A DNA stretch of 64,000 bases from Persicimonas caeni (GCF_006517175.1 NZ_CP041186.1:62001-126000), one strand, 5' to 3'; shown: positions 42,191 through 51,178, counted from the first letter of the stretch. Program-made: numbers and translations. Notes: generated by a model from the letters alone, not told the origin.

Positions 42191-43780
42191 CAACCTATCC
42201 AAAACCCGCCGAACCTTCCTGTCCTGCGGAATCTCGAGCTTCACTTGAACAATGCGCACGCTCGCCCAGTCGTCGCCGTCGCCATAGGCGACCATGTCGT
42301 CGATGGTGCCGAGCTTGGCGACCTGATCGGCGACCGCCTTGGAGGTCGTCTCGACGCGCTTTTGGAGGGTGGGAAGCTTTTTCTTCAAGAACTCGATGCG
42401 CGATTGAGCCTTGGCGCCGGCGGCGTCGACGAACCTCTCGGCGTCTCCTTTACCTTCACCGCCTTCTTTCTCGCCGTCTTTACCGCCCTCTTTCCGGGCG
42501 AGCTTCTCGTCGGTCTCGCGGGCGCGCTCCTTCTGCGAGGCGAACTCCCGTTCGAGCTCGGCGATCTCGCGGGCGGTGTTGCGCTCCTGCTCTCGCGCGC
42601 TGAAATAGCTCGACCACGCGCGTCGGTAATCCTGGACGACCTTGCGCGGATCTTCCACCGCGTTGGCGTACGCGACGCCGGGCTCTTCGCCTAGGCGAAG
42701 GTCGAGGCGGCCAAAATACTTGCCGCGGCTGAGCGGCTCGACGACGGGCACGCCCGCCGCCCACTCCGGTGAACGCGTCAACCGATTGGTATTGGAGACG
42801 ACGGCCGCGTCGACGCGCGCGCCCTCCTCGACCAACGTCTCGACCAGGTCGGTCGTGTCATTCATCCCCAAATTGCTCAGCATGACCACCAGGTCGACGT
42901 CGTCGGGCAGCTTGGCGAGTTCGTCGACGTAGGCCTTCTGCGGGTCACGTACGTCGAGCTCGCGCTTCTTGTAGTACTCGTGCACGCGCGACTTCGGCTT
43001 GAGCAGGCCCACGAAGGCAACCTTCTTGCCGTCGCGGCTCACCACCTGGTGCCCGTCGAACGGGCGCTCGCCTTCTTTGGTGTAGAGGTTGGCCGAGACG
43101 ACCGGAAAGGAGGCCTTCGCGACGTAGTCGCGGTAGGTGTCGAGGCCGAAGACCAGGTCGAGCTCGCCGACGTTGACGACGTCCGGCGCGTGCGCGCCCA
43201 GGCCGGCGACGACGGCTCTGGCATGCTCGCGCGCTTTGTTCTGCATCTCCTCGGGGTGGTGCTCGAGCGAGGTGCTCTTGAAGAGAAGATCGCCGGCGTC
43301 GACGTTGAAGACCGCGTCGGGCGCGGGCAACTCGCTGCCCCACCACTTCTCGGTAGGCTTGCTGTCGTGCTCGCGAGCGAGCTCCACGAGGGTCTGGCGC
43401 CGGCTCAGCCCGCCCAGCGGGTTGCGCTTGCAGCCGCAATCCTCGCGCTCGCCGTGGATATTGGCGCTGAAGAGGATCGTGAGGACGTCGACCTCGTCGG
43501 CCGCGGGTGCCTTCTGTTCGCGCTGGCGCTCCGCGATATGCAGCCGGCGGTTGACCTCACGCATGCTCGCGTTGATCGCCTCTTGGTGCGCAGACGCCAC
43601 CGCGCCCGTCGCCTCGAGACTCGCCAGGCGTTGCTCGGGGGTCAGCTCGACGACCTCTTCCGCCTCGGCCTCGACCTTTTCGGGCGGCTCGACCGAGTCG
43701 CACTGATACTTGATCACGCCGAAAAAAACGCCGAGCACCACCGCCGCGGCGATATGCTTACCCTTGATTTCAAAATTCAT
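42176..43780 (-). CDS. 5'-nucleotidase-like metallophosphoesterase-fold protein with degenerate metal site
   Basis: 534 residues. One N-terminal hydrophobic helix (AAAVVLGVFFGVI) suggests membrane anchoring with the rest outside. The fold region (about 95-390) has ILFSANIHGEREDCGCKRNPLGGLSRR in place of the usual DxH, INVDAGDLLF for the GD motif, and NVGELDLVFG where GNHE/D is expected. The Asn-x-His, CGC and GG-L-R residues fit the UshA-like subgroup found in deltaproteobacteria whose active site is changed; the GELD at the third motif lacks its His. The C-terminal 140 residues are coiled coil with charged repeats. Catalysis may be lost. GGAGTGAG precedes the ATG; it follows cpoB by 33 bp. 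Confidence 0.72.
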   Translation of the reverse strand: MNFEIKGKHIAAAVVLGVFFGVIKYQCDSVEPPEKVEAEAEEVVELTPEQRLASLEATGAVASAHQEAINASMREVNRRLHIAERQREQKAPAADEVDVLTILFSANIHGEREDCGCKRNPLGGLSRRQTLVELAREHDSKPTEKWWGSELPAPDAVFNVDAGDLLFKSTSLEHHPEEMQNKAREHARAVVAGLGAHAPDVVNVGELDLVFGLDTYRDYVAKASFPVVSANLYTKEGERPFDGHQVVSRDGKKVAFVGLLKPKSRVHEYYKKRELDVRDPQKAYVDELAKLPDDVDLVVMLSNLGMNDTTDLVETLVEEGARVDAAVVSNTNRLTRSPEWAAGVPVVEPLSRGKYFGRLDLRLGEEPGVAYANAVEDPRKVVQDYRRAWSSYFSAREQERNTAREIAELEREFASQKERARETDEKLARKEGGKDGEKEGGEGKGDAERFVDAAGAKAQSRIEFLKKKLPTLQKRVETTSKAVADQVAKLGTIDDMVAYGDGDDWASVRIVQVKLEIPQDRKVRRVLDRLSKGD

Positions 43781-43813
43781 GGTCGCTCACTCCCGAGCGC
43801 GCGTTTCAGACGC

Positions 43814-44626
43814 TTAACTGCAGTTGCCGGACTTGACCGCGTTGATCTTCTGGCGGGCTTCGGAGGCCCACTCGGAGTTGCCGTAGTCGTCGACGACGAG
43901 TTGAAACCACTGCTTGGCCTGCTCGCATCGGCCCATCTTCATCAGCGCCGCGCCGATATGGTACGTGGCGTCGTCGACGCGCGTTGATTTGCCGTGCTTT
44001 TCGACGACTTTCTGGAACTCGAAGACCGATGTGACCCACTGGTTCTCGTTGAAAAAGGTCATCCCCAACAGGTACTGCGCTTCGGCGGCCTTCCCGTGGG
44101 TGGCAAATTTCTCGCCGAATTTCTCGAAGGCCTTGCGCGCGTCGCGGTACTTGCCGGCGTCGTAGGCTTTCTTTCCGTGCTCGAATAACGGCACAGCCTC
44201 TTCGGGCAGGCTCATCGAACCGTCGGCAAACCGAAGGTCTACGTCCTCTTTGAAGAGCTTCAAGTCTTGCTCGAGCTTGGCCAGCTTGAACTCCATCTGC
44301 TCGATCTGGCCGCGAAGCTCGGACATCTCCTCACGGGTCTTCTGAATCTCGACACCCAGATCGGCGTTGTTGCGCTGCAGCAGCGCCCTGGCCTCTTTGA
44401 GCACATCTTTAAGTTCGACGACGTCCTGGCGAGCCGAGGCGATCATCTCGGTCAGCTTGGTCTTCTCGGCGTCGTAGTTCTCCTGCATGGCGTTTTGCTC
44501 GGCCTTGATGGCCTCGATCTCTTGTTGCATCTCGTCGCCGGTCCACATGGGCACACAGCCCGTCCCGACCGAAGCCAGCAAGAGGAGAGTCGCCGGTAGC
44601 AGAAACTGGATCACTTTCGTGTTCAT
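43814..44626 (-). CDS. cpoB: CpoB/YbgF-like lipoprotein (coiled coil plus TPR)
   Basis: About 270 residues from ATG 44626, giving a signal peptide and lipobox (SVGTGC, Cys24). The N-terminal coiled coil (MQQEIEAIKAEQNAMQENYDAEKTKLTEM) and the C-terminal TPR units (AVPLFEHGKKAYDAGKYRDARKAFEKF; AAEAQYLLGMTFFNENQWVTSVFEFQKVVE; VDDATYHIGAALMKMGRCEQAKQWFQLVVDDYGN) are in the order of CpoB. The Tol-Pal partner links cell division with peptidoglycan insertion. Canonical CpoB is periplasmic and trimeric; a lipidated form is a variant. The pal gene lies upstream on the same strand but a terminator separates them. Confidence 0.8.
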   Translation of the reverse strand: MNTKVIQFLLPATLLLLASVGTGCVPMWTGDEMQQEIEAIKAEQNAMQENYDAEKTKLTEMIASARQDVVELKDVLKEARALLQRNNADLGVEIQKTREEMSELRGQIEQMEFKLAKLEQDLKLFKEDVDLRFADGSMSLPEEAVPLFEHGKKAYDAGKYRDARKAFEKFGEKFATHGKAAEAQYLLGMTFFNENQWVTSVFEFQKVVEKHGKSTRVDDATYHIGAALMKMGRCEQAKQWFQLVVDDYGNSEWASEARQKINAVKSGNCS

Positions 44627-44710
44627 GGTCGACAGCAGTTGGAGAGTGGGAATCAAAAACGACGGGCCGGAGCCCGTAAATGAGAGTTACAACCTATCGA
44701 GGTTGGATAC

Positions 44711-44746
44711 AACACAAAGGCCCGACGCCAAAACAGCGCCGGGCCT
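44711..44746 (-). terminator. Rho-independent terminator after pal
   Basis: Arms 44718-44728 and 44736-44746 pair over 11 bp with one G-U wobble on the minus strand, loop of 7, followed by the T-rich TTTGTGTT. It lies 31 bp downstream of the pal stop codon and before the cpoB start. Confidence 0.8.
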
Positions 44747-44776
44747 CCATCTAGTCCTTCCAAGCCGCGCACAAGC

Positions 44777-45580
44777 TTACTGCACGTCGAACTCGACACG
44801 TCGGTTGAGTCGGTGGCAGCTATCGGGGCCCTGCTCGCCGCAGGTACTCGCCAGGCGCTCTTCGCCGTAGGAGACGATGCTCAACTGGCCCGAGGAGACG
44901 CCCAGGTTCTCCAGGTAGCTCTGCACGCTCTTGGCGCGCCGCTCACCCAGGGCGATATTGTACTCGGAGGTACCGCGCTCGTCGGCATAACCCTCGATGC
45001 GCACGGTCAGGTTCCCCTCTTTGATGCACTCGGCGTTCTCGAGCAACTCGTCGCGGGCGTCGCTGCTCAAGCTGGCGGTGTCGTAGCCGAAGTAGACCGG
45101 CTCGAGGTCACACTCGGCGGCCGGGCGCTCGACGCACTGGCCTTCCTGGCACATCTCGCCGTCCTCGCAGTCGGCGTCGGTCGAGCACTCCGGCTCGGCC
45201 ACGCAGCTGCCACCTTCGCAGATCTGGCCGGCTTCGCAGTCGTCGTTCGACATACACTCGGGCCCGCAACGATTATCGCGACACTTCTGGTTGCCCGGAC
45301 AGTCGGCGGTGGCGGTGCAGTAGCCCGGAATCTTCTCACAGACGCCGGCGTTGCACTCGAGCGACGGGTCGCCGCAGTGGTCGTCGGTCGCGCACTCCTG
45401 GCACAAACCGTTGACGCAATACAGCTTTCCTTCTTCTTGCCCCTGCTCGCTCTCACGACAATGGTCGTTCGTCTCGCATTTTGGGTAGTCCGGCTTGCAG
45501 CCCGTCTGGGCGAGCAGAACGCCGGCCAAGAACAAGACGTTGAGCCCCCACAGCAGTCGTTTCCAATCCATCATTAGCAT
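44777..45580 (-). CDS. pal: Peptidoglycan-associated lipoprotein (Pal) with Cys-rich insert
   Basis: About 267 residues from ATG 45580; in-frame ATG codons at 45574 and 45571 are close alternatives. The lipobox is LLAQTGC (Cys28). Residues 35-150 hold five or six repeats of the pattern CxxxxxCxxxxxxxxCxxGxC (NDHC, DDHCGDPSLECNAGVC, TADCPGNQKCRDNRC, NDDCEAGQICEGGSC, DADCEDGEMCQEGQC), unlike any Pal I know. The OmpA-like domain (about 160-267; IEGYADERGTSEYNIALGERRAKSVQSYLENLG, and NRRVEF) binds peptidoglycan. The repeat insert resembles Dickkopf/EGF-type disulphide knots. Tol genes are not seen here. Confidence 0.9.
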   Translation of the reverse strand: MLMMDWKRLLWGLNVLFLAGVLLAQTGCKPDYPKCETNDHCRESEQGQEEGKLYCVNGLCQECATDDHCGDPSLECNAGVCEKIPGYCTATADCPGNQKCRDNRCGPECMSNDDCEAGQICEGGSCVAEPECSTDADCEDGEMCQEGQCVERPAAECDLEPVYFGYDTASLSSDARDELLENAECIKEGNLTVRIEGYADERGTSEYNIALGERRAKSVQSYLENLGVSSGQLSIVSYGEERLASTCGEQGPDSCHRLNRRVEFDVQ

Positions 45581-45616
45581 CCCGTTTTCTCTAGGGAAAA
45601 TCCGGAAAAAATCCAA

Positions 45617-45625
45617 ATAGTAACA
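45617..45625 (-). promoter_or_regulatory. Possible extended -10 promoter for pal
   Basis: On the minus strand, TGTTACTAT (TG-n-TACTAT) lies about 40 bp before the pal start codon, a good extended -10 element. No clear -35 box is seen at 17 bp. The region is AT-rich by local standards. Confidence 0.35.
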
Positions 45626-45761
45626 GTCATCTCTAGCTTTGAGCGACGGTACTGCAGTCGTGATCAGACAGTCAAGGGCTTGAACAAACGAGCGACCTCG
45701 CCTAGAACCATCGTTCCCGCATCGGCGGGAGTCGAACCCCCTGAAGTACTTGGTAGTATCC

Positions 45762-47279
45762 ATGAGCGCACTCGCAATCGATCTGCAACGATCCAAGCGT
45801 ATTGTGTGGCTGGCGGCCCCCATCGTCATTGCCATGCTTACGCAGACGGGGATCAACGTCGTCGACACCATTTTCGTGGGCAAGCTCGACGCGAGCTACT
45901 CGATTCCCGGGCAAGCGGCGCTCGGCTTCAGCCTTCCGATCTTCTGGACCATCGGCGGGTTTCTGGCGGCCATCGGCGTCGGCACCCAGGCGATGACCGC
46001 GCGTCGCTTCGGCGCAGGCCAGCATAAACGCGCCGGCACCGTGCTCGCCAACGGCATCATCTTGTCGGTGGTCAGCTCGCTCGTCCTCACGGCCGTCGGC
46101 TGGTACGCCATCCCCTACTTCTTCCGCTTTCTGACGTCGAACGAAGCAGTGCTCGCCCTGGGAATCCCCTACGCGCAGGTACGCGTGCTCGGGGTCACCG
46201 GGATGGTGGCGACGACGGCCTATAAAGGCTTTTTCGACGGCATGGGCCGAACACGGGTGCACATGTACGCGTGCATCGTGATGAACGCGTGCAACATCGT
46301 GCTCAACTACTCCCTAATCTTCGGCATCGGACCGATTCCGGCAATGCACGTCACCGGCGCGGCCATCGCCAGCGTCATCTCGACGTTTATCGGCTTGGCC
46401 ATCATGGTCGGCTGGACCTTCCGTGACGAGTTCCGCAGCAAGTTCGCGTTCTACCGCCCGTCGAATTTCAAGCCCTCGGTCATGTGGAGCATGGCCAAGC
46501 TGAGCTTCCCCAGCGGCGCCGCCCAGATCTTTGTGATGGCCGGCGTGCTCATGTTCCTCAAGATCATCGCGTTGCTCGACGAAGAGGCAGTGCTCAACTC
46601 GCTGGGCAACGCCGAGTTCTACGGTGCCGAGCTCACCCGCGGCGCCCCTGCCCTGCACTCGGCCATCACCCACGTGCGCGAGTTCGCCGGCCGGGCGTTC
46701 ACCGTCGATTGGGCCAACACCCTGATGTGGAGCCGCCCGCCGGTCTACACCACCGCCGCCAAGCTCATCATCGACCTGCTCAGCATCGGCTTTGTGACCT
46801 GCATCGCCTTTGGCCAGGCCACCGCCACGCTGGTGTCGCAGTCGATGGGCGAGAAGAACTACGCCGAAGCCGAAGCCTTCGGCTGGGACTCGGTCAAGCT
46901 GGGCATGTACTTCTTCGGCTTCGTCGGCCTGCTTGTCATCCTCTTCCCCGAGGCGTTCCTCGACGTCCTGAGTGACGACGAAATCGTCATCCAAGCTGCC
47001 GTGCCGGGCCTGCGCATCATGGCCTCCCTCGAGATGTTCATCGCCATGGCGCTCATCTTGACCCAGGCGCTCTTCGGCGCAGGCAACACCAAGTTCGTCA
47101 TGGTCGCCGAGCTCATCCTGCACGGCGTGTGCCTCGTGCCGCTTGCCTACCTGTTCGCGGTCGTCTTCGACTGGGGATTCTTGGGCGTGTGGATGTCGGC
47201 CACGGTCTACGTCGTGGCGCTGGGCATGGTCATGGCGTGGAAGTTTTGGGAGGGGAGTTGGAAGGAGATCGAGGTTTAA
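45762..47279 (+). CDS. MATE-family efflux transporter
   Basis: 505 residues from ATG 45762. MATE proteins export cationic drugs, or other small molecules, by sodium or proton antiport through 12 membrane helices. Features include the start (LAAPIVIAMLTQTGINVVDTIFVGKL), repeat motif FWTIGGFLAAIGVGTQAMTARRFGAG, and the C-terminal GLRIMASLEMFIAMALILTQALFGAG. An unusual 60-residue loop between the two halves (about 275-335; FYGAELTRGAPALHSAITHVREFAGR) is longer than the family norm. Substrate unknown. It is divergent from pal. Confidence 0.9.
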   Translation: MSALAIDLQRSKRIVWLAAPIVIAMLTQTGINVVDTIFVGKLDASYSIPGQAALGFSLPIFWTIGGFLAAIGVGTQAMTARRFGAGQHKRAGTVLANGIILSVVSSLVLTAVGWYAIPYFFRFLTSNEAVLALGIPYAQVRVLGVTGMVATTAYKGFFDGMGRTRVHMYACIVMNACNIVLNYSLIFGIGPIPAMHVTGAAIASVISTFIGLAIMVGWTFRDEFRSKFAFYRPSNFKPSVMWSMAKLSFPSGAAQIFVMAGVLMFLKIIALLDEEAVLNSLGNAEFYGAELTRGAPALHSAITHVREFAGRAFTVDWANTLMWSRPPVYTTAAKLIIDLLSIGFVTCIAFGQATATLVSQSMGEKNYAEAEAFGWDSVKLGMYFFGFVGLLVILFPEAFLDVLSDDEIVIQAAVPGLRIMASLEMFIAMALILTQALFGAGNTKFVMVAELILHGVCLVPLAYLFAVVFDWGFLGVWMSATVYVVALGMVMAWKFWEGSWKEIEV

Positions 47280-47285
47280 GCGATC

Positions 47286-48095
47286 TCAACGCCGCGCCCC
47301 ACCCGCAATCCAACCTTCAATCAGCAACAGTTCTTCGCGCGACAACTGCTCGCCGCCGGCCCACGCCGGCGGCTGATGCACGAATTCGATGTCGGCGTAG
47401 TCCCACAACAATTTGCGCATCAGGTACGAGTCGGCCGGATCGGCTGGCCGCACCAGGTACAGGTCGGTCTGCTGTGACTCGGCGTTCTGCAGGCTCTCGT
47501 AGGTCAGCGGGTTGAGCCCTGCTTGTGGGTTGCGATGGCACTCCGCGCACTTCCCCTCGAAGATGGGGGCGACGTCGTCCCAACGAGCGTCGGGCAGCGC
47601 CGTGGAGCTCGTGGGCTCCTGGTCACGGCTCGCCACGTACGCCGGCCATTCGGCAGGCTGGAGAAACGGCGAGCCGGTGGCGCTCTCGACCGCACCGGTG
47701 GTCTGGAAGGTGTAGCGAAGACCGGGCTCGAGCGGCCGCCAAGGCCGCCACACGACCGTCTTGTCGGTCATCACGTAGTCGGCGTCGCCACGCGCGACGA
47801 CGCCTCCGGAGCTGAGCGCTCCGAAGGCGTACGAGCGAAACGAGTCGTCTTCGATGTAGTCGTTGAAGCGGACCGCGATGGACGGCTCGAGGGCGAGCTC
47901 GCCGGGAGCCGGCGATATCTCGACGATCTCGAGCCAGCGGTCGTAGGGCTCCGGAAGCTCGATGGGCTCACCGTCTTCGTCGACTGGCGGCTCCGGCTCG
48001 ATTTCACCGCAGGAGCTCAGCGCGAAGACGGCCGCCATCGAGACGACGGCCTTCATCAAGGAAGCAAGACGAGCTGTCGGAAGGAGACGGCTCAT
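47286..48095 (-). CDS. Lipoprotein with Ig-like fold and CxxCH haem motif
   Basis: 269 residues, lipobox LSSC (MKAVVSMAAVFALSSC). Residues 55-150 resemble a bacterial Big_5/SbsA-type Ig-like domain (ISPAPGELALEPSIAVRFNDYIEDDSFRS; GLRYTFQTTGAVESATGSPF). Near residue 180, WDDVAPIFEGKCAECHRNPQAGLNPLTYESL carries a CAECH c-type haem motif, followed by MRKLLW and a long helical tail, as in planctomycete-type cytochrome C domains. It starts inside the DsbA-like gene's stop (ATGA) with GGAGGA as SD. A redox or electron-transfer role in the periplasm is inferred. Confidence 0.75.
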   Translation of the reverse strand: MSRLLPTARLASLMKAVVSMAAVFALSSCGEIEPEPPVDEDGEPIELPEPYDRWLEIVEISPAPGELALEPSIAVRFNDYIEDDSFRSYAFGALSSGGVVARGDADYVMTDKTVVWRPWRPLEPGLRYTFQTTGAVESATGSPFLQPAEWPAYVASRDQEPTSSTALPDARWDDVAPIFEGKCAECHRNPQAGLNPLTYESLQNAESQQTDLYLVRPADPADSYLMRKLLWDYADIEFVHQPPAWAGGEQLSREELLLIEGWIAGGARR

Positions 48096-49093
48096 TCCTC
48101 CTGCTTGGCCTTCTCGCCGGCCTTCTCACCGTCAGCTTTGTCGCCCTCGGCGAGCTTCGTCTCGACGGTCTGAGAGAGCGCCTCCATGCTGGTCGGCCCC
48201 ATGTAGCGGCGCCCGTTGATGTAGAGCGCCGGCGTGCCGGTCACTCCGGCGCGCTCGCCTTCCTGACGGTCCGTCCCGACGGCCTGCGCGATCTCCTGAC
48301 TCTGCAGGTCCTCGGTGAACTTGCCGGTGTTCAGGCCGATACGACGCGCGAAGGTGCCGATCTTTTCGGGGCTCAGAGAGCGTTGGTGTTTGAACAGCAG
48401 GTCGTGCATCGGCCAGAACTTGCCCTGCTCGTGGGCGGCCAGCGCAGCGCGCGCGGCGAGCTCGGAGTGACCGTGGCTGCCCAGCGGGAACTGCTTGAAG
48501 TAGATGGCGACCTTCTCGGGGTACTTCTTGGCCAGCTGGTCCATCAGCTGCGAAGCGGATTTGCAGTGCGGGCACTCGAAGTCGGCGAACTCGACGATCT
48601 TGACCGGCGCGTCTTTCGGGCCCTTGTGGGGCACGCCCTCGAGGGTGAAGTCGTACTCTTTGCGCGCCGCTTCGGTGAACTCGGCGACCTTGTCGAGGAT
48701 GTCGGTCTCGTTGAGGCCTTGGCGGATGCCCACGGCAGTCAGGTTGGCCACCTGCTGGGCCAAGCCACACGCCGTCTTCGGGTGCTGCAGGCACTGGTGC
48801 AGGCTTTCGGCCGCGTCGGGGCACGGACAGACCTCGGCCTTGGCGATTTCGACGAACTGCACGCGCTCTTTTGCGCTGAGCGCGCCGAAGTTCATCCCGG
48901 GATACAGGTCGGTGGGAGGCGCGTCCTTGACTGCTTCATCTTTGTCGGGCTCGACCGCCGCCGATTGTTTCTCGACGGTGTCGCCGTCTTCTTTGGACGC
49001 GTCGGAGCCGGAGTTCTTGCACCCCGTGCCCAGGGGCACCAGCAAAAGCAACGCGACAAAGACAAGCAAAGGTCTGCGCAGTCGGTTCGACAT
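48092..49093 (-). CDS. DsbA-like thioredoxin-fold lipoprotein
   Basis: About 333 residues from ATG 49093; lipobox LGTGC (Cys25). After a charged linker, residues 88-110 carry EVCPCPDAAESLHQCLQHPKTACG, an extra Cys-rich segment of CPCPD type. The main domain has FADFECPHCKS (Cys174, Cys177) as the CxxC active site, then the DsbA helical insert and the cis-Pro loop VTGTPALYINGRRY. It should act as a periplasmic disulphide oxidase or isomerase. The downstream CAECH lipoprotein is translationally coupled, suggesting a joint cytochrome-c-maturation or redox function. Confidence 0.85.
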   Translation of the reverse strand: MSNRLRRPLLVFVALLLLVPLGTGCKNSGSDASKEDGDTVEKQSAAVEPDKDEAVKDAPPTDLYPGMNFGALSAKERVQFVEIAKAEVCPCPDAAESLHQCLQHPKTACGLAQQVANLTAVGIRQGLNETDILDKVAEFTEAARKEYDFTLEGVPHKGPKDAPVKIVEFADFECPHCKSASQLMDQLAKKYPEKVAIYFKQFPLGSHGHSELAARAALAAHEQGKFWPMHDLLFKHQRSLSPEKIGTFARRIGLNTGKFTEDLQSQEIAQAVGTDRQEGERAGVTGTPALYINGRRYMGPTSMEALSQTVETKLAEGDKADGEKAGEKAKQEE

Positions 49094-49354
49094 GAGCTCT
49101 TCCGTCATTCAATGTGGGAGTCGTGTGTGGGCGGATACCGCATGTACGCCGCCTCAGACATAACAAACAGCACGACAGGCGCCGCTATTCAATGGGATCG
49201 GGCATTCCTCGTCAAGCCAGATCCTCTGGACGCCTGCCGCCATTTCTAATAAGAGTGGCCTCGCAGGCCCCCGCGCGGGAATAGTGAGGGTGTCTGTTGC
49301 CTTTTTTGAAGCCAAATCAACTCCAACGCCTATTTGAATCGAAGAGGACCCGAC

Positions 49355-51178
49355 ATGGCCGACGCACCCAAACGAGGAGCCCAAGACAAGGACTTGCTTT
49401 ACCGCGTCCGGCACTCGACCGCCCACATCATGGCCACGGCGATCCAGCAGATGTTCCCCGACGCGAAGTTCGCCATCGGACCGCCCATCGCCGACGGGTT
49501 CTATTACGACTTCGAGCTTCCACGCCCCATCTCGACCGACGACTTCGGCCAGATCGAAGGCCGCATGACCCAGATCGTCAAGCAGAACCAAGAATTCGAG
49601 CGTGAGGAGTGGACGAAGGAAGAGGCGCGCGAGTTCTTCAAAGACCAGCCCTACAAGCTCGAGCTGATCGACCGCATCGAAGACGAGAAGGTCTCGATCT
49701 ACAAAAACGGACCGTTCACCGACCTTTGCGCCGGCCCGCACGTCGAGTCGACTGGCGCCTGTGAGCACTTCAAGCTCAAGAAGGTCGCCGGCGCCTACTG
49801 GAAAGGCGACGAGAACCAGCCGATGCTCCAGCGCATCTACGGCACAGCCTTCCCGACTGAAGAGGAGCTCGAGGAGCACCTCTACATGATCGAAGAGGCC
49901 AAGCGGCGCGACCACCGAAAGCTCGGCCGCCAGCTCGGCCTGTTCGACTTCGACCGGCTCTCGCCCGGTTCGGTCTTCTGGCGCCCCAAGGGCTGGCAGA
50001 TGTACCGCAAGATTCAGGGCTTCTTCCGCGAGCTCGAAGAAAAGAACGGCTACGTCGAGATCATGCACCCGCTGATCTACAACAAGGAGCTCTTCGAGCA
50101 GTCGGGCCACTGGGAGCACTACAAGGACAACATGTTCACCTTCGAGTCCCACGATCAGACGTACGGACTCAAGCCGATGAACTGCCCGGACACGATGCTC
50201 TTCTTCAAGAGCGACAAGCGCTCGTACCGCGAGCTGCCGATGCGCGTCGCCGAGTTCGGCACGCTGCACCGAAATGAGCTGCCGGGCGTGCTCTCCGGGG
50301 CCACCCGCGTGCGCCAGTTCTGCCAGGACGACGCCCACATCTTCGTGACCGAAGACCAGGTCGAAGACGAGATTTCGCTCCTGCTCGAGATGGTCGACGA
50401 GACCTACGGGCTCTTCGACATGGACTACGAGATCGAGCTGTCGACTCGCCCCGAGAAATTCATGGGCGACCCGGCGCTGTGGGACGAGGCCGAGGCCTCG
50501 CTCAAGAGCGCGCTGGAGGCGAACGGGCGCGACTACAAGATCCACGAAGGCGACGGCGCCTTCTACGGCCCCAAGATCGACTTCCAGGTGCGCGACAGCC
50601 TTGGACGCTCGTGGCAGTGTGCCACCATCCAACTCGACTTCCAGCTGCCCCGTCGCTTCGAGCTCGGCTACACCGACGCCGACAACACCGAGAAGACCCC
50701 GATCGTCATCCACCGCGCCCTGGCCGGCAGCCTCGAGCGCTTCATCGGCATCCTCGTGGAGCACTTGGCCGGCGTCTTCCCGACCTGGCTCGCGCCCACG
50801 CAGGTCAAGATCATGACGATCACCGACGAACAGGACGACTACGCCTGGAACGTCGCCAAGCTTCTCAAGGACGCAGGCGTGCGCGTCGAGGTCGACGACC
50901 GCAGCGAGAAGATCGGCTTCAAGATTCGCGAAGCCGAGACCCAGAAGATCCCGTACATGCTCGTCATCGGCGGTCGTGAAGAAGAAGAAGGCACTGTCGC
51001 CGTGCGCAGCTACTCCGAAGGCCGCCGCGGCAAGATGACCCCCGAGGAAGTGCGCGACGAGATCGTCGAGAAGGTCGAGAACCGCACCCTCGACGTCGAG
51101 ATCCAGCGCTCCGGCCTGGCCACCGAAGCCCGCGAGGAAGAAGGCATGGGCCAAGACATGGTCGATCGCGGGTATTGA
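49355..51178 (+). CDS. thrS: Threonyl-tRNA synthetase lacking the TGS domain
   Basis: 607 residues from ATG 49355 (AGAGGA just upstream; frame extends only seven codons further). It charges tRNA-Thr. The editing domain starts immediately: HSTAHIMATAIQQMF has the HxxxH motif at His20/His24, and DLCAGPHV follows. The catalytic core has motif 2 region (LHRNELPGVLSGATRVRQFCQDDAHIF) and the zinc ligands in MNCPDT, DDAHIF and IVIHRA, then the anticodon domain. In E. coli the same HxxxH lies near residue 73, so about 55 residues of N-terminal TGS domain are missing. A convergent translation locus follows. Confidence 0.95.
   Translation: MADAPKRGAQDKDLLYRVRHSTAHIMATAIQQMFPDAKFAIGPPIADGFYYDFELPRPISTDDFGQIEGRMTQIVKQNQEFEREEWTKEEAREFFKDQPYKLELIDRIEDEKVSIYKNGPFTDLCAGPHVESTGACEHFKLKKVAGAYWKGDENQPMLQRIYGTAFPTEEELEEHLYMIEEAKRRDHRKLGRQLGLFDFDRLSPGSVFWRPKGWQMYRKIQGFFRELEEKNGYVEIMHPLIYNKELFEQSGHWEHYKDNMFTFESHDQTYGLKPMNCPDTMLFFKSDKRSYRELPMRVAEFGTLHRNELPGVLSGATRVRQFCQDDAHIFVTEDQVEDEISLLLEMVDETYGLFDMDYEIELSTRPEKFMGDPALWDEAEASLKSALEANGRDYKIHEGDGAFYGPKIDFQVRDSLGRSWQCATIQLDFQLPRRFELGYTDADNTEKTPIVIHRALAGSLERFIGILVEHLAGVFPTWLAPTQVKIMTITDEQDDYAWNVAKLLKDAGVRVEVDDRSEKIGFKIREAETQKIPYMLVIGGREEEEGTVAVRSYSEGRRGKMTPEEVRDEIVEKVENRTLDVEIQRSGLATEAREEEGMGQDMVDRGY

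Noticed and set aside
45722-45741. T-arm-like sequence (GGGTTCGACTCCCGCC on the minus strand) between pal and the MATE gene
   Set aside because: Only the T-arm resemblance exists; there is no acceptor partner, anticodon arm or D-arm within range, so at best a chance match.
49210-49354. Possible T-box or leader upstream of thrS
   Set aside because: A small GGCCT...AGGCC pairing exists but no T-box motif, no specifier loop and no terminator/antiterminator pair.
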